Positions 11,471 to 20,507 of a stretch of 64,000 bases of DNA are shown piece after piece. Position 1 is the first letter of the stretch. Each line of letters starts with the position of its first letter. The notes under the pieces were generated by a model, which made no database searches, was not told where the DNA came from, and was given only the letters and a program-made list of their open reading frames with translations. Origin of the DNA: Bradyrhizobium icense (GTDB lineage: Bacteria; Pseudomonadota; Alphaproteobacteria; Rhizobiales; Xanthobacteraceae); NCBI RefSeq assembly GCF_001693385.1, contig NZ_CP016428.1, positions 8,112,001-8,176,000 on the forward strand, in the 5' to 3' direction. The translations under genes were made by a program, and so were the position numbers.

Positions 11471-11959
11471 ATGTTGCATACCAATAAAGTGGTGCCGGGA
11501 GCTCTAACCCGGTCGCGCACGGCGCTCGCCTTGGTCGCCGCAACTCTCCTGGTCGGCGGCACCGTTTCGGAGGCCTCCGCGAAATCCAGGCATCATCGCC
11601 ACCATTCCCACCACGCTCACAAGGCCAAGAGCAGCAATTGGCTGGACGCCAATGCCTCGATCGGCCCCCAGAGCACCGGGCGCGGCTTCTCGGGAAAGGC
11701 CTCCTTTTACGGCAATGAATCCGGCAGCAAGACCGCCTCCGGACAGCGATTCAATCAGAACGCCATGACCGCCGCCCACCGCTCGCTGCCGTTCGGCACC
11801 AAGCTCCGGGTGACCCACCGCGGTCAGAGCGTGATCGTCACGATCAACGACCGTGGCCCCTTCATCAAGGGACGCGTGCTCGACCTCTCCAAGGGCGCTG
11901 CCAGGGCCATCGGCCTGACCGGCGCCGGCGTCGGCCACGTCACCGCCGAGGTCATCTAA
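11471..11959 (+). CDS. rlpA: RlpA-like septal ring lipoprotein/lytic transglycosylase family protein
   Basis: A 162-residue exported protein: basic N-region, hydrophobic core (ALALVAATLLVGGT) and AxA cleavage site (SEASA) near residue 37, a His/Lys-rich linker (RHHRHHSHHAHK), then a double-psi beta-barrel domain at about residues 68-162 with GKASFYGNESGSKTASGQRF, MTAAHRSLPFGT and INDRGPFIKGRVLDLS, which include the conserved Asp and His of RlpA. No lipobox cysteine is present, so it is probably secreted rather than a lipoprotein; many rhizobial RlpA proteins are like this. The DPBB domain cleaves naked glycan strands in the best-studied member. No SPOR domain follows. Confidence 0.88.
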   Translation: MLHTNKVVPGALTRSRTALALVAATLLVGGTVSEASAKSRHHRHHSHHAHKAKSSNWLDANASIGPQSTGRGFSGKASFYGNESGSKTASGQRFNQNAMTAAHRSLPFGTKLRVTHRGQSVIVTINDRGPFIKGRVLDLSKGAARAIGLTGAGVGHVTAEVI

Positions 11960-12050
11960 AGCGCGCGAATCGCGCGCCGTCTTCCGGTCCATCTGATCGC
12001 GTAAGCGTTGCGTTGCGTAACCGCCTGCGGAACTTTCCGCGGCAACAAAG

Positions 12051-12083
12051 GCCTGCCGTCGCAAATGACGGCAGGCTTTTTTT
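12051..12083 (+). terminator. Intrinsic terminator after rlpA
   Basis: A perfect 10 bp stem (GCCTGCCGTC / GACGGCAGGC, loop GCAAAT) is followed by seven T residues. It stands between the convergent rlpA and priA genes. A second small hairpin (ACCCTCC/GGAGGGT, 12088-12104) adjoins it on the priA side. Confidence 0.88.
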
Positions 12084-12115
12084 GTTTACCCTCCCCTGGA
12101 GGGTGAAAGTACGGC

Positions 12116-14326
12116 TCACAAAAAGCTCTGCGGATCGACGTCGACCTCGAGCTTGAGGTTGCCCTTGGTCTTCGGACCGGCGGCGAGCCATTCGCGCAGG
12201 TACTCCGACAGATCGACATTGCGCAGCGACTTCACCAGGATCCTAAACCGATAGCGGCCCTTGATCACCGCAAGCGGCGCTTCAGCAGGGCCCAGCACCT
12301 GGATGCGCTCGTCGATCGGCGCCACGGCGGCAAGGCGCCGCGCAAAGCTTTCCGCGGTCGGCCGGTCGCCGGCGGAAATGATCAGGCTGGCGAGCCGGCC
12401 GAACGGCGGATAGCCGGTGCGCTCGCGGGAATCGATTTCGCTGGCATAGAAAGCCTCGCGATCGTTGGCGACCAATGCTTTCATGACGGGATGTTCCGGC
12501 TGGTGAGTCTGCAAATAGCCGACGCCGCGGCCCTGATCGCGCCCCGCTCGCCCGATCACCTGGTTGAGCAGTTGGAACGTGCGCTCGGCGGCGCGCGGAT
12601 CGCCATTACCGAGCCCGAGATCGGCATCGACCACCCCGACCAGATTGAGCCGCGGGAAATTATGTCCCTTCGCCACCAGTTGCGTACCGATGATGATGTC
12701 GACGCGGCCTTCCGCGATTTCGTTCAGCTCGCTGCGCAGGGTCTCGATCGAGGTGATCAGATCGCTCGACAGCACCATGGTGCGCGCTTCCGGAAACAGC
12801 ACAGCCGCCTCCTCCTGCAGGCGCTCGACGCCGGGGCCGACTGCGACGAGGGATTCCTCGGCCTGGCAATGCGGGCAGATATTCGGCCGCGGCATCGAGA
12901 AGCCGCAATGGTGGCAGACCAGCCGCTGGCGAAACCGATGATCGACCAGCCAGGCATCGCAGATCGTGCAGGCGAAGCGATGGCCGCAGGCCCGGCACAA
13001 CGTCAGCGGCGCGTAACCACGGCGGTTGAGGAACAACAGCGCCTGTTCGCGCTTCTCGATCGCAAACCGGATTTGCTGGGCGAGCGGCGGCGAGATGAAG
13101 CGGCCGCGTGGCGGCGGAGCGCGGCGTAAATCGATCGCCTCGATATGGGGCATGTGTTGCCCGCCGAAACGCGACGGCAGCGCGACGCGCTGATAGCGTC
13201 CCTTGCGCGCATTGACCTCGCTCTCGACCGATGGCGTCGCGGACGCCAGCACGATCGGAATTTTGGCGATATGCGCGCGCACCACCGCCATGTCGCGGGC
13301 GTGGTAATGCGCGCCGTCATCCTGCTTGTAGGCCTGGTCGTGCTCTTCATCGACGATGATCAGGCCAAGATCCGCATAGGGCAGAAACAATGCCGAGCGC
13401 GCGCCGACCACGACCGGCGCTTCACCGGCCGATATCGCGGCCCAATTGCGCTGCCGCGTGCGCGGCGTCAGTTCGGAGTGCCATTCAAGCGGTCGCACGC
13501 CGAAGCGCTGGGCGAAGCGGTCGAGGAATTGTCCGGTCAGCGCGATCTCGGGCATCAGGATCAGCGTCTGCTTGCCGCGCCGGACGGCTTCCGCAATCGC
13601 CTCGAAATAGACTTCCGTCTTGCCCGATCCGGTGACACCGTCGAGCAGCGCGACGTGGAATGTGCCGTTGGCGGCAAGCGTACGCATCATGTCCACCGCC
13701 GCGCGCTGCTGGTAGGAAAACTCCGGCTGCGCAAAGGACGGATCGGGCGCCGGCGGCGCCAATGGCGGCGGCATTGCCTCGACGGCGAGCGTGCCCTCAT
13801 CGACCAGGCCATCGATCACGCCTGAACTGACGCCGGCCTCGCGCGCCGCATCCGACTTGCCGTGCAACAGGCCGTCCGACAGCACCTCGATCACCCGACG
13901 CCGTGCCGGCGTCAGGCGCTGCGGCGCTGGGCCTATCAGCCGCACGCCGAGGCGCATCCGTTCGGGCCCGAGATTTTCGCCCATCCGCAAGGCCATGCGC
14001 AGCACCATGCCGCGCGCGGACAGCGTGTAGTTGGCGACCCAATCGACGAGGCTGCGCAATTCCTCTTTGAGCGGCGGCACGTCAAGCTTTTCGCCGACGT
14101 CCTTCAGGCGGTTGTGAAGACGCGGATCGGGATTGGCGTTCTCCGCCCACACCACCGCCACCACCTCGCGCGGCCCGAGCGGCACGCAGACGACGTCGCC
14201 CGCCTTCAGCTCCATGCCGCGCGGCACGCGGTAGGAATAATTTTGATTAAGCGCCACCGGCACCAGCACGTCGACGACGCGGGTCGACGAGGTCGAGGAG
14301 CTGGTTTGGCGGGTGGTGTGGTCCAT
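12116..14326 (-). CDS. priA: Primosomal protein N' (replication restart helicase PriA)
   Basis: Superfamily 2 DNA helicase that rebuilds replication forks by loading DnaB at stalled or recombined forks. The 736-residue protein has an N-terminal 3'-end binding domain (VLVPVALNQNYSYRVP), Walker A G230-T237 (GVTGSGKTEVYF context), the DEEH box (IIVDEEHDQAYK), a paired zinc-binding region with C-x2-C motifs (CRACGHRFACTICD, CHHCG, CPHC), and motif VI region (NQVIGRAGRDQGRG). ATG at 14326 gives a Ser/Thr-rich leader; a later start at GTG for VVDVLVPV is possible. It diverges from xerC. Confidence 0.96.
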   Translation of the reverse strand: MDHTTRQTSSSTSSTRVVDVLVPVALNQNYSYRVPRGMELKAGDVVCVPLGPREVVAVVWAENANPDPRLHNRLKDVGEKLDVPPLKEELRSLVDWVANYTLSARGMVLRMALRMGENLGPERMRLGVRLIGPAPQRLTPARRRVIEVLSDGLLHGKSDAAREAGVSSGVIDGLVDEGTLAVEAMPPPLAPPAPDPSFAQPEFSYQQRAAVDMMRTLAANGTFHVALLDGVTGSGKTEVYFEAIAEAVRRGKQTLILMPEIALTGQFLDRFAQRFGVRPLEWHSELTPRTRQRNWAAISAGEAPVVVGARSALFLPYADLGLIIVDEEHDQAYKQDDGAHYHARDMAVVRAHIAKIPIVLASATPSVESEVNARKGRYQRVALPSRFGGQHMPHIEAIDLRRAPPPRGRFISPPLAQQIRFAIEKREQALLFLNRRGYAPLTLCRACGHRFACTICDAWLVDHRFRQRLVCHHCGFSMPRPNICPHCQAEESLVAVGPGVERLQEEAAVLFPEARTMVLSSDLITSIETLRSELNEIAEGRVDIIIGTQLVAKGHNFPRLNLVGVVDADLGLGNGDPRAAERTFQLLNQVIGRAGRDQGRGVGYLQTHQPEHPVMKALVANDREAFYASEIDSRERTGYPPFGRLASLIISAGDRPTAESFARRLAAVAPIDERIQVLGPAEAPLAVIKGRYRFRILVKSLRNVDLSEYLREWLAAGPKTKGNLKLEVDVDPQSFL

Positions 14327-14409
14327 CAGGGGGAATCAGGCTCGAGGTATCCGGAGCGAAGCTAGCGCCGCCCCGGCGAGTTAGCGAACGGTAAACGAAA
14401 GAGGTGCGA

Positions 14410-14415
14410 TATAAT
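14410..14415 (+). promoter_or_regulatory. Candidate -10 element (TATAAT) before xerC
   Basis: An exact TATAAT lies 46 bases upstream of the preferred xerC start, within the divergent priA-xerC gap. No good -35 hexamer is visible at the expected distance, so the promoter is only suggested. Confidence 0.35.
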
Positions 14416-14460
14416 GCATTGAATCACCGTCTCCAAGGCAAGCTCTCGAAGGCAAGGACG

Positions 14461-15432
14461 ATGGCCAGGGAAGTTCCGGCACTGCAAGCGGTCGAGCTCG
14501 AATGCGCCGACGAGGGTCTCGCGCGGGAGATGACGCGCTGGCTGACGCATCTGCGCGCCGAACGGCGGCTGTCGCCAAAGACGCTCGAAGCCTACGCCCG
14601 AGACCTCCGCCAATGCCTCACCTTCCTGGCCGAGCATTGGGGGGCCCAAGTCACGCTGAAGCGGTTTGCGGCGCTCGAGGCGACCGACGTCAGGGCCTTC
14701 ATGGCGATGCGTCGCGCCGACGACATCGGCGGACGCTCGCTGATGCGGGCCTTGGCGGGCTTGCGTTCGTTCGGGCGCTTTCTGGAACGGGAAGGCAAAG
14801 GCAAGGTCGGAGCCCTCTCCGCCATCCGCGCGCCGAAAATTGCAAAAAGCCTGCCGAAGCCGATCCAGATGGCGGCGGCCAAGCGCTTTGCCGATGCCGA
14901 TGAGCGCGCCGGCGAAGAACGCGATCCCTGGATACTCGCGCGCGACGCCGCCGTGATGGCGCTGCTCTACGGATCAGGCCTGCGCATCGCGGAGGCGTTG
15001 GGACTGAAACGCCGCGACGTGCCCAAGCCCGGCGAAGGCGATGTCATCATCGTCACCGGCAAGGGCAACAAGACCCGCATGGTGCCGGTGCTGCAGAACG
15101 TGCTGGCGCTTATCGCCAATTACGTTGCGATGTGCCCGCATTCATTGCCGCCGGCCGGCCCGATCTTCGTCGGCGCGCGCGGCGGGCCGCTTTCCCCGCG
15201 AATCATTCAACTCACCATGGAACGATTACGCGGCGCGCTGGGGTTACCCGACAGCGCCACCCCGCACGCGCTGCGGCATTCCTTTGCCACCCATCTGCTC
15301 AGCCGCGGCGGCGATCTGCGCGCGATCCAGGAACTGCTCGGCCACGCCTCGCTCTCCACCACGCAGATCTACACCGGGATCGATAGCGAGCGGCTGCTGG
15401 AAGTCTATCGCAGCACTCATCCGCGCGGCTGA
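14461..15432 (+). CDS. xerC: Site-specific tyrosine recombinase XerC
   Basis: Partner of XerD in resolving chromosome dimers at dif. The 323-residue protein has an N-terminal SAM-like DNA-binding domain (RLSPKTLEAYARDLRQCLTF) and a C-terminal catalytic domain with the full set of residues: Arg in LLYGSGLRIAEALG, Lys in TGKGNKTR, H-x2-R in HALRHSFATHLL, His in LGHASLSTTQ and the nucleophile Tyr in IYTGID. I chose ATG 14461 over an upstream GTG at 14404 because the latter would start inside the likely promoter. Chromosomal context beside priA and lack of an adjacent att-like structure argue against a phage integrase. Confidence 0.92.
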   Translation: MAREVPALQAVELECADEGLAREMTRWLTHLRAERRLSPKTLEAYARDLRQCLTFLAEHWGAQVTLKRFAALEATDVRAFMAMRRADDIGGRSLMRALAGLRSFGRFLEREGKGKVGALSAIRAPKIAKSLPKPIQMAAAKRFADADERAGEERDPWILARDAAVMALLYGSGLRIAEALGLKRRDVPKPGEGDVIIVTGKGNKTRMVPVLQNVLALIANYVAMCPHSLPPAGPIFVGARGGPLSPRIIQLTMERLRGALGLPDSATPHALRHSFATHLLSRGGDLRAIQELLGHASLSTTQIYTGIDSERLLEVYRSTHPRG

Positions 15433-15546
15433 ATCTCAGCGTTCGGCGACATACTCCCGTCACATCGGTGGCTTCCTTAGCTGGCCTCTTGCGCTCGCGA
15501 TGCGGTTCCGGCAATCGTGCGCGCGCCAACTACAGGAGGGGAATAA

Positions 15547-16137
15547 ATGGGCGCACATGAAAGCATGGAGCATGCGGAGCACGCCGAGCATGCTTCAGGC
15601 TCGAACAAGAAGATCGCGTTGCTGATCGCCGTGATCGCATTGTTCCTGGCGTTCTCGGAAACGCTGGGCAAGGGCGCCCAGACCGAGGCGATCAGCAAGA
15701 ATGTTGAGGCTTCGAACCTCTGGGCATTCTTCCAGGCAAAGAGCATTCGCCGCACCGTGGTGCAGGCCACCGCCGAACACGCCAAGCTCAGCATGGGAAC
15801 CGTCGGCGACGATGCTGCAAAGGCGGCGCTTCAGAAGCAGATCGACGACTGGAACAAGACCGCACAGCGTTATCGCTCGGAGCCGGAAACCGGCGAAGGT
15901 TCGGAGGAGCTGGCAAAACGCGCCAAGCACGCCGAGCACCAGCGCGACGAGGCGACCGCAAAATATCACCACTACGAAATCGCTTCAGCCGCCTTCCAGA
16001 TCGGCATCGTGCTGGCGTCCGCCACCATCATCACCGGCATGATCGTGCTGGCCTGGGTGTCAGGCATACTGGCGATCGCCGGCATCGGCATCACCGCGCT
16101 CGGCCTCTACGCGCCGCATCTGCTGCATCTGCATTGA
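15547..16137 (+). CDS. DUF4337 domain-containing membrane protein
   Basis: A 196-residue protein with a His/Glu-rich N-terminus (MEHAEHAEHASG), a first transmembrane helix at about residues 23-40 (IALLIAVIALFLAFSETL), a long charged helical middle (about 41-145, partly coiled-coil-like with KRAKHAEHQRDEATAKYHHYE) and two closing transmembrane helices (about 150-190). This layout is that of the DUF4337 family, function unknown. AGGAGGGG precedes the ATG. It stands alone between xerC and a palindromic repeat. Confidence 0.82.
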   Translation: MGAHESMEHAEHAEHASGSNKKIALLIAVIALFLAFSETLGKGAQTEAISKNVEASNLWAFFQAKSIRRTVVQATAEHAKLSMGTVGDDAAKAALQKQIDDWNKTAQRYRSEPETGEGSEELAKRAKHAEHQRDEATAKYHHYEIASAAFQIGIVLASATIITGMIVLAWVSGILAIAGIGITALGLYAPHLLHLH

Positions 16138-16163
16138 GCAGCATCTGTCGAATTGCTTCCGCA

Positions 16164-16264
16164 GTCATGCCCCGCGAAGGCGGGGCATCCAGTACGCCGC
16201 GGCTTCTCGGTTCAAGCGCTGACGTCTCTGGGATACTGGATCGCCCGCCTTCGCGGGCAATGAC
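16164..16264. repeat. Intergenic palindromic repeat, family B
   Basis: Starts GTCATGCCCCGCGAAGGCGG and ends GCCTTCGCGGGCAATGAC, so the ends form a long inverted repeat around the core CATCCAGTACGCCGCGGC. A near-identical element lies at 55204-55303 and a diverged one at 20376-20494. Here it separates the convergent DUF4337 gene and the membrane protein gene. Confidence 0.85.
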
Positions 16265-16273
16265 AGTGATGCC

Positions 16274-16804
16274 CTACCGCGCTTCGTGCACGCTCCTGCG
16301 GAAGCGCGCGATCGTGCGCAGCATGCGCGACGACCAGCTATCGCCGTCGCCGCGCAGGATTTCCCGGATGCGCTGCTTGATTGGATAGACCAGGGCGGCC
16401 GCCCTGGCGCGCATCGCCATGACGAATTCATAGACCTTCTTGAACCACGCCATCTGCAACAGCTTCGCGCGCGTGACGTCGAAGATGAATGCAGTGACGC
16501 CGACGCCGAGCAATTTGCCGAACACGATCACAACCGCCGCGCTGAACCAGTATTGGTGCGCCAACAGCCAGAGCCCGGCCAGCTTGAGCGGAAACAGCGG
16601 AATCACCGGCACGGCGAACACGATCAGGGTCATCGCCGGCGACAGCGCATCGACGCGATTGGACAGCCATTGCTTGAAGGCGCGAAGCGGGATCAGCGCA
16701 ACGACGCGCTCGACGATCGGCTCGAGATGATCCCACAGCCAGGCTTCGACCAGGAAAATGACCGCAAGCAGGACCCAGAACGGTTGAAGTAAGCGGCGCA
16801 TCAT
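16274..16804 (-). CDS. Small membrane protein of unknown function downstream of lpdA
   Basis: A 176-residue protein with hydrophobic segments at about residues 8-24 (FWVLLAVIFLVEAWLW), 55-75 (AMTLIVFAVPVIPLFPLKLA) and 84-106 (YWFSAAVVIVFGKLLGVGVTAF), then a basic amphipathic C-terminus (MRARAAALVYPIKQRIREIL). I do not recognise a named family; there is faint resemblance to SNARE-associated/TVP38-type membrane proteins in the middle, not enough to assign. It starts 34 bases after the lpdA stop on the same strand and is probably the last gene of the TCA block. The start may be the second Met. Confidence 0.6.
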   Translation of the reverse strand: MMRRLLQPFWVLLAVIFLVEAWLWDHLEPIVERVVALIPLRAFKQWLSNRVDALSPAMTLIVFAVPVIPLFPLKLAGLWLLAHQYWFSAAVVIVFGKLLGVGVTAFIFDVTRAKLLQMAWFKKVYEFVMAMRARAAALVYPIKQRIREILRGDGDSWSSRMLRTIARFRRSVHEAR

Positions 16805-16838
16805 CGATGTGGTCTGTGCCCGCTTCTGCCGGGTTCAA

Positions 16839-18239
16839 TCACATGTGGATTGCCCGCTTGCCGACTGCAAGCGCGGCTTCCTTGATGGCCTCGGAGCGGG
16901 TGGGATGCGCATGACAAGTCCGCGCCAGATCCTCGGCAGAACCGCCGAACTCCATGAGAACGGCCGCTTCCTGGATCATTTCGCCGGCTTCGCGGCCGAC
17001 GATGTGTACACCGAGGACGCGGTCGGTCTTCGCATCTGCGAGAACCTTCACGAAACCGTCAGTGGTCTGGTTGACCTTGGAGCGGCCGTTGGCGGTGAAC
17101 GGGAATTTGCCTGAGGTGTAGGCAACGCCAGCCTGCTTCAGCTCTTCCTCGGTCTTGCCGACCGACGACACTTCCGGCGTGGTATACACCACGCCCGGGA
17201 TAACATCGTAGTTCACGTGGCCCGCCTGCCCTGCAATGATCTCGGCGCAGGCGACGCCTTCATCCTCGGCCTTGTGCGCGAGCATCGGACCCGCCACGAC
17301 GTCGCCGATCGCATAGACGCCCTTCACGCTGGTGGCGAAATGCGCGTCGATCTGCACGCGGCCGCGGTTGTCGAGCGCAATGCCGGCTTCCTTGAGCCCG
17401 AGACCTTCGGTGTAGGGCACGCGGCCGATGCAGACCAGCACCACGTCGGTCTCGATCGTCTCTGCCGTGCCGCCAGCCGCCGGCTCCACCGTCGCCTTCA
17501 ACGTCTTGCCGGAAGCGTCCACGGCCGTCACTTTGGCGCCGAGCTTGAATACAAAGCCCTGCTTTTCGAGGATGCGCTGGAATTGCTTTGCAACTTCCCC
17601 ATCCATGCCGGGCAGGATGCGGTCGAGAAACTCGACGACCATGACCTCAGCACCAAGCCGTTTCCAGACCGAGCCGAGCTCGAGCCCGATCACGCCGGCG
17701 CCGATGATCAGAAGCTTCTCCGGCACCTTGTCGAGCGATAGCGCGCCGGTCGACGACACGATGCGCTTCTCGTCGATCTCGATGCCCTTCAGCCGCGCGA
17801 TGTCGGAGCCCGTCGCAATGACGATGTTCTTGGTGTCGACCGTCTGCGACTTACCGTTACCGCTGACCTCGACCTTGCCGGCGCCGAGAATCTTGCCGGC
17901 GCCGTAGAGGACGTCGATCTTGTTCTTCTTCATCAGGAATTCGACGCCCTTGACGTTGCCGTCGATCCCCTGCTGCTTGAAATTCATCATCGCGGGCAGA
18001 TCGAGCTTCGGCGCGGAAACGCTGACGCCCATCTTGGCAAAGGAGTGCGCGGCCTCCTCGAACATTTCGGACGCGTGCAGCAGCGCCTTCGACGGCATGC
18101 AGCCGACGTTGAGACAGGTGCCGCCCAGCGTCGCGTTCTTCTCGACTACGGCCACCTTCATGCCAAGTTGCGCCGCGCGCACCGCGCAGACATATCCGCC
18201 CGGGCCGGTGCCGATGACGACGAGATCGTAGGAAGCCAT
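16839..18239 (-). CDS. lpdA: Dihydrolipoyl dehydrogenase (E3)
   Basis: Flavoprotein that reoxidises dihydrolipoamide, here most likely of 2-oxoglutarate dehydrogenase given sucA and odhB upstream. The 466-residue protein has the FAD-binding [10 protein letters not shown] near residue 10, the redox-active disulfide C42/C47 ([13 protein letters not shown]), the NAD-binding [13 protein letters not shown] and the C-terminal dimer-interface His-Glu pair ([10 protein letters not shown]). Length is typical. It follows the SDR gene by 34 bases. E3 may also be shared with other 2-oxo-acid complexes. Confidence 0.97.
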   Translation of the reverse strand: MASYDLVVIGTGPGGYVCAVRAAQLGMKVAVVEKNATLGGTCLNVGCMPSKALLHASEMFEEAAHSFAKMGVSVSAPKLDLPAMMNFKQQGIDGNVKGVEFLMKKNKIDVLYGAGKILGAGKVEVSGNGKSQTVDTKNIVIATGSDIARLKGIEIDEKRIVSSTGALSLDKVPEKLLIIGAGVIGLELGSVWKRLGAEVMVVEFLDRILPGMDGEVAKQFQRILEKQGFVFKLGAKVTAVDASGKTLKATVEPAAGGTAETIETDVVLVCIGRVPYTEGLGLKEAGIALDNRGRVQIDAHFATSVKGVYAIGDVVAGPMLAHKAEDEGVACAEIIAGQAGHVNYDVIPGVVYTTPEVSSVGKTEEELKQAGVAYTSGKFPFTANGRSKVNQTTDGFVKVLADAKTDRVLGVHIVGREAGEMIQEAAVLMEFGGSAEDLARTCHAHPTRSEAIKEAALAVGKRAIHM

Positions 18240-18273
18240 GGTGAAGTCCTGTAGCTGAGAAAGGTGTCAGTTA

Positions 18274-19020
18274 TTACCGCCCGCCCGACACATCAAGGAT
18301 GGCACTGGTGACGTAGGACGCCTCGTCCGAGATCAGCCAGACGATGGCGTTGGCGATTTCTTCCGCGGTGCCGACGCGCTTCATCGGTACCATATGCGCG
18401 AGCCGGTGCGCGCGATCGGGCTCGCCGCCCGAGGCATGAATCTCGGTATCGATCAGCCCGGGCCGGATCGCGGCGACGCGAATGCCCTCGCCGGCGACCT
18501 CGTGGCCGAGGCCGACGGTGAAGGAATCCACCGCGCCCTTGGACGCCGCATAATCGACATAGGTGTTGGGCGAGCCGAGTTTCGCCGCAACCGAGGAAAG
18601 ATTGACGATGACGCCGCCCTCGCCGCCCTTACGGGTCGACATCCGTTTCACCGCTTCGCGCGCACATAAAATGCTGCCGGTCACATTGACCGCCATCATG
18701 CGCTGAATGCGCTCGGCCGACATGTCTTCGACCCGCGCCGAGGGCCCGACAATGCCGGCATTATTGACCAGCGCCCCTAACGTGCCGAATTCGTCGGCAG
18801 CGGCGAACAGCGCGAGAATTTCCTTCTCGCTGCCGACATCGCATTTCACGGCAATCGCCTTGCCGTTCTTGCGCTCGATCAGCGAGACGACTTCCTTTGC
18901 CGCCGCCTCGTTGCTGGCGTAGCCGACAACGACCCGAAAGCCGCGCGCGGCGGCCGCTAGCGCAGTAGCGCGGCCGATGCCGCGGCTGCCGCCGGTGATT
19001 ACAACAACCTTGTCCGTCAC
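18274..19020 (-). CDS. SDR family NAD(P)-dependent oxidoreductase
   Basis: Classical short-chain dehydrogenase, 248 residues: T-G-x3-G-x-G cofactor motif (TGGSRGIGRA, residues 10-16), NNAG at the fourth strand (LVNNAGIVG), catalytic Ser in VNLSSVAAKLG and the Y-x3-K pair (YVDYAASKGA). It looks like 3-oxoacyl/glucose dehydrogenase-type SDRs, but the substrate cannot be read from sequence. It is embedded between odhB and lpdA, 82 and 34 bases away, on the same strand, so it is probably expressed with the 2-oxoglutarate dehydrogenase genes. Confidence 0.9.
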   Translation of the reverse strand: MTDKVVVITGGSRGIGRATALAAAARGFRVVVGYASNEAAAKEVVSLIERKNGKAIAVKCDVGSEKEILALFAAADEFGTLGALVNNAGIVGPSARVEDMSAERIQRMMAVNVTGSILCAREAVKRMSTRKGGEGGVIVNLSSVAAKLGSPNTYVDYAASKGAVDSFTVGLGHEVAGEGIRVAAIRPGLIDTEIHASGGEPDRAHRLAHMVPMKRVGTAEEIANAIVWLISDEASYVTSAILDVSGGR

Positions 19021-19102
19021 ATCAGGCCTCTACAAATCAATGCGCATGGATCCACGGCGCGCGACGCAGGCTTTGAGCGCCGACGCCGGCAAGCGCGATG
19101 TA

Positions 19103-20332
19103 TCAGAGATCCAGCACCAACCGCGCCGGGTCTTCCAGGCTCTCCTTGACGCGCACCAGGAACGTCACGGCTTCCTTGCCGTCGATCACGCGGTGATCGT
19201 AGGACAGCGCCAGATACATCATCGGGCGTACCTCGATCTTGCCGCCGACCACCATCGGCCGCTCCTGGATTTTGTGCATACCTAAAATGCCGGACTGCGG
19301 CGCGTTGAGGATCGGCGTCGACATCAGTGAACCATAGATGCCGCCATTGGTGATGGTGAAGGTGCCGCCCTGCATCTCGTCGATCTTGAGCTGGCCGTCG
19401 CGCGCGCGCCGGCCGAAATCGGCGATCGATTTTTCGATGTCGGAGATCGACTTGTGGTCGCAGTCGCGCACCACGGGCACGACCAGTCCCTTGTCGGTGC
19501 CGACGGCGACGCCGATGTGGTAGTAGTTCTTGTAGATCAGGTCCGAGCCATCGATCTCGGCGTTGACGGCCGGGATATCCTTCAGTGCCTGCACCACCGC
19601 CTTGGTGAAGAAGCCCATGAAGCCGAGCTTGCTGCCGTGCTTCTTCTCGAACACGTCCTTGTACTGCGCGCGCATCGCCATGATGTGGCTCATGTCGACC
19701 TCGTTGAAGGTCGTCAGCATCGCCGCCGTGTTCTGCACGTCCTTGAGCCGCCGCGCGATGGTCTGGCGCAGCCGCGTCATCTTCACGCGCTCTTCGCGCG
19801 CGGCGTCATCGGCCGGCGACGGCGCGCGGACCTGCACGGAAGCGGCCGGCTGATTGACCGGGGTCGGCGCCGACGCCGCCTTCTCGATCGCAGCCAGCAT
19901 GTCGCCCTTGGTGACGCGGCCGTCCTTGCCCGAGCCGGGCACGGTCGCGGCATCGATGCCGCTCTCGGCGGAGAGTTTTCGTACTGACGGCGCCAGCGGG
20001 GCGTCTGACGGTGCCGCCTTAGGGGCCGCGGCAGGCGCTGCAGCCGGAGCGGCGGCCTTGGCGGGCGCGGCCGCGGCTGGCTTCGCGCCACCGGTTGCGC
20101 CATCATTGATCTGCCCGAGCAGCGCGCCGACGGCGACGGTCTCGCCATCCTTGGCGGCGATCTCGCCGAGCACGCCGGCGGATGGCGCCGGCACTTCGAT
20201 GGTGACCTTGTCGGTCTCGAGCTCGACCAACGGCTCATCCACCGCCACCGCGTCACCGGCCTTCTTGAACCAGCGGCCGATGGTGGCTTCCGTCACGGAC
20301 TCGCCGAGCGTCGGAACACGAATTTCAGTCAT
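19103..20332 (-). CDS. odhB: 2-oxoglutarate dehydrogenase E2, dihydrolipoyllysine succinyltransferase
   Basis: E2 core of the 2-oxoglutarate dehydrogenase complex, 409 residues: one lipoyl domain (about 1-75) with the lipoylated Lys42 in [11 protein letters not shown], an Ala/Pro linker, the E1/E3-binding domain ([14 protein letters not shown], about 113-148), a second linker and the catalytic domain with the [12 protein letters not shown]is-Asp motif near the end. [11 protein letters not shown] and [12 protein letters not shown] are typical of the succinyltransferase branch. It follows sucA by 175 bases, the gap holding a palindromic repeat. Confidence 0.97.
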   Translation of the reverse strand: MTEIRVPTLGESVTEATIGRWFKKAGDAVAVDEPLVELETDKVTIEVPAPSAGVLGEIAAKDGETVAVGALLGQINDGATGGAKPAAAAPAKAAAPAAAPAAAPKAAPSDAPLAPSVRKLSAESGIDAATVPGSGKDGRVTKGDMLAAIEKAASAPTPVNQPAASVQVRAPSPADDAAREERVKMTRLRQTIARRLKDVQNTAAMLTTFNEVDMSHIMAMRAQYKDVFEKKHGSKLGFMGFFTKAVVQALKDIPAVNAEIDGSDLIYKNYYHIGVAVGTDKGLVVPVVRDCDHKSISDIEKSIADFGRRARDGQLKIDEMQGGTFTITNGGIYGSLMSTPILNAPQSGILGMHKIQERPMVVGGKIEVRPMMYLALSYDHRVIDGKEAVTFLVRVKESLEDPARLVLDL

Positions 20333-20375
20333 GGTATGTTTCCTCGGTATCCTTAAGCGTCATCAATTCCAAAGT

Positions 20376-20494
20376 GTCATCGCCCGCCTTGTGCGCAGTT
20401 GCGCACTGGGGCGGGCGATCCAGTACGCCGGGATGGCCGTGATCGAAATCTAACTGCACGGCGTACCGGGTGCCCCGCCTTCGCGGGGCACGAC
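20376..20494. repeat. Intergenic palindromic repeat, diverged family B copy, between sucA and odhB
   Basis: Begins GTCATCGCCCGCCTTGTGCG and ends GCCTTCGCGGGGCACGAC, containing the GCGATCCAGTACGCCGGG core of the family. Both halves can pair internally (TGCGCAGTTGCGCA) and with one another. It lies within the presumed sucA-odhB transcript. Confidence 0.75.
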
Positions 20495-20507
20495 AAGCGG
20501 CAAAACG

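Noticed and set aside
12088..12104. Hairpin ACCCTCC/GGAGGGT as a priA terminator
   Set aside because: No T run follows on the minus strand; too weak to list as a terminator.
14461..15432. Phage or island integrase
   Set aside because: Sequence and setting beside priA fit chromosomal XerC; no att-like duplication or mobile genes nearby.
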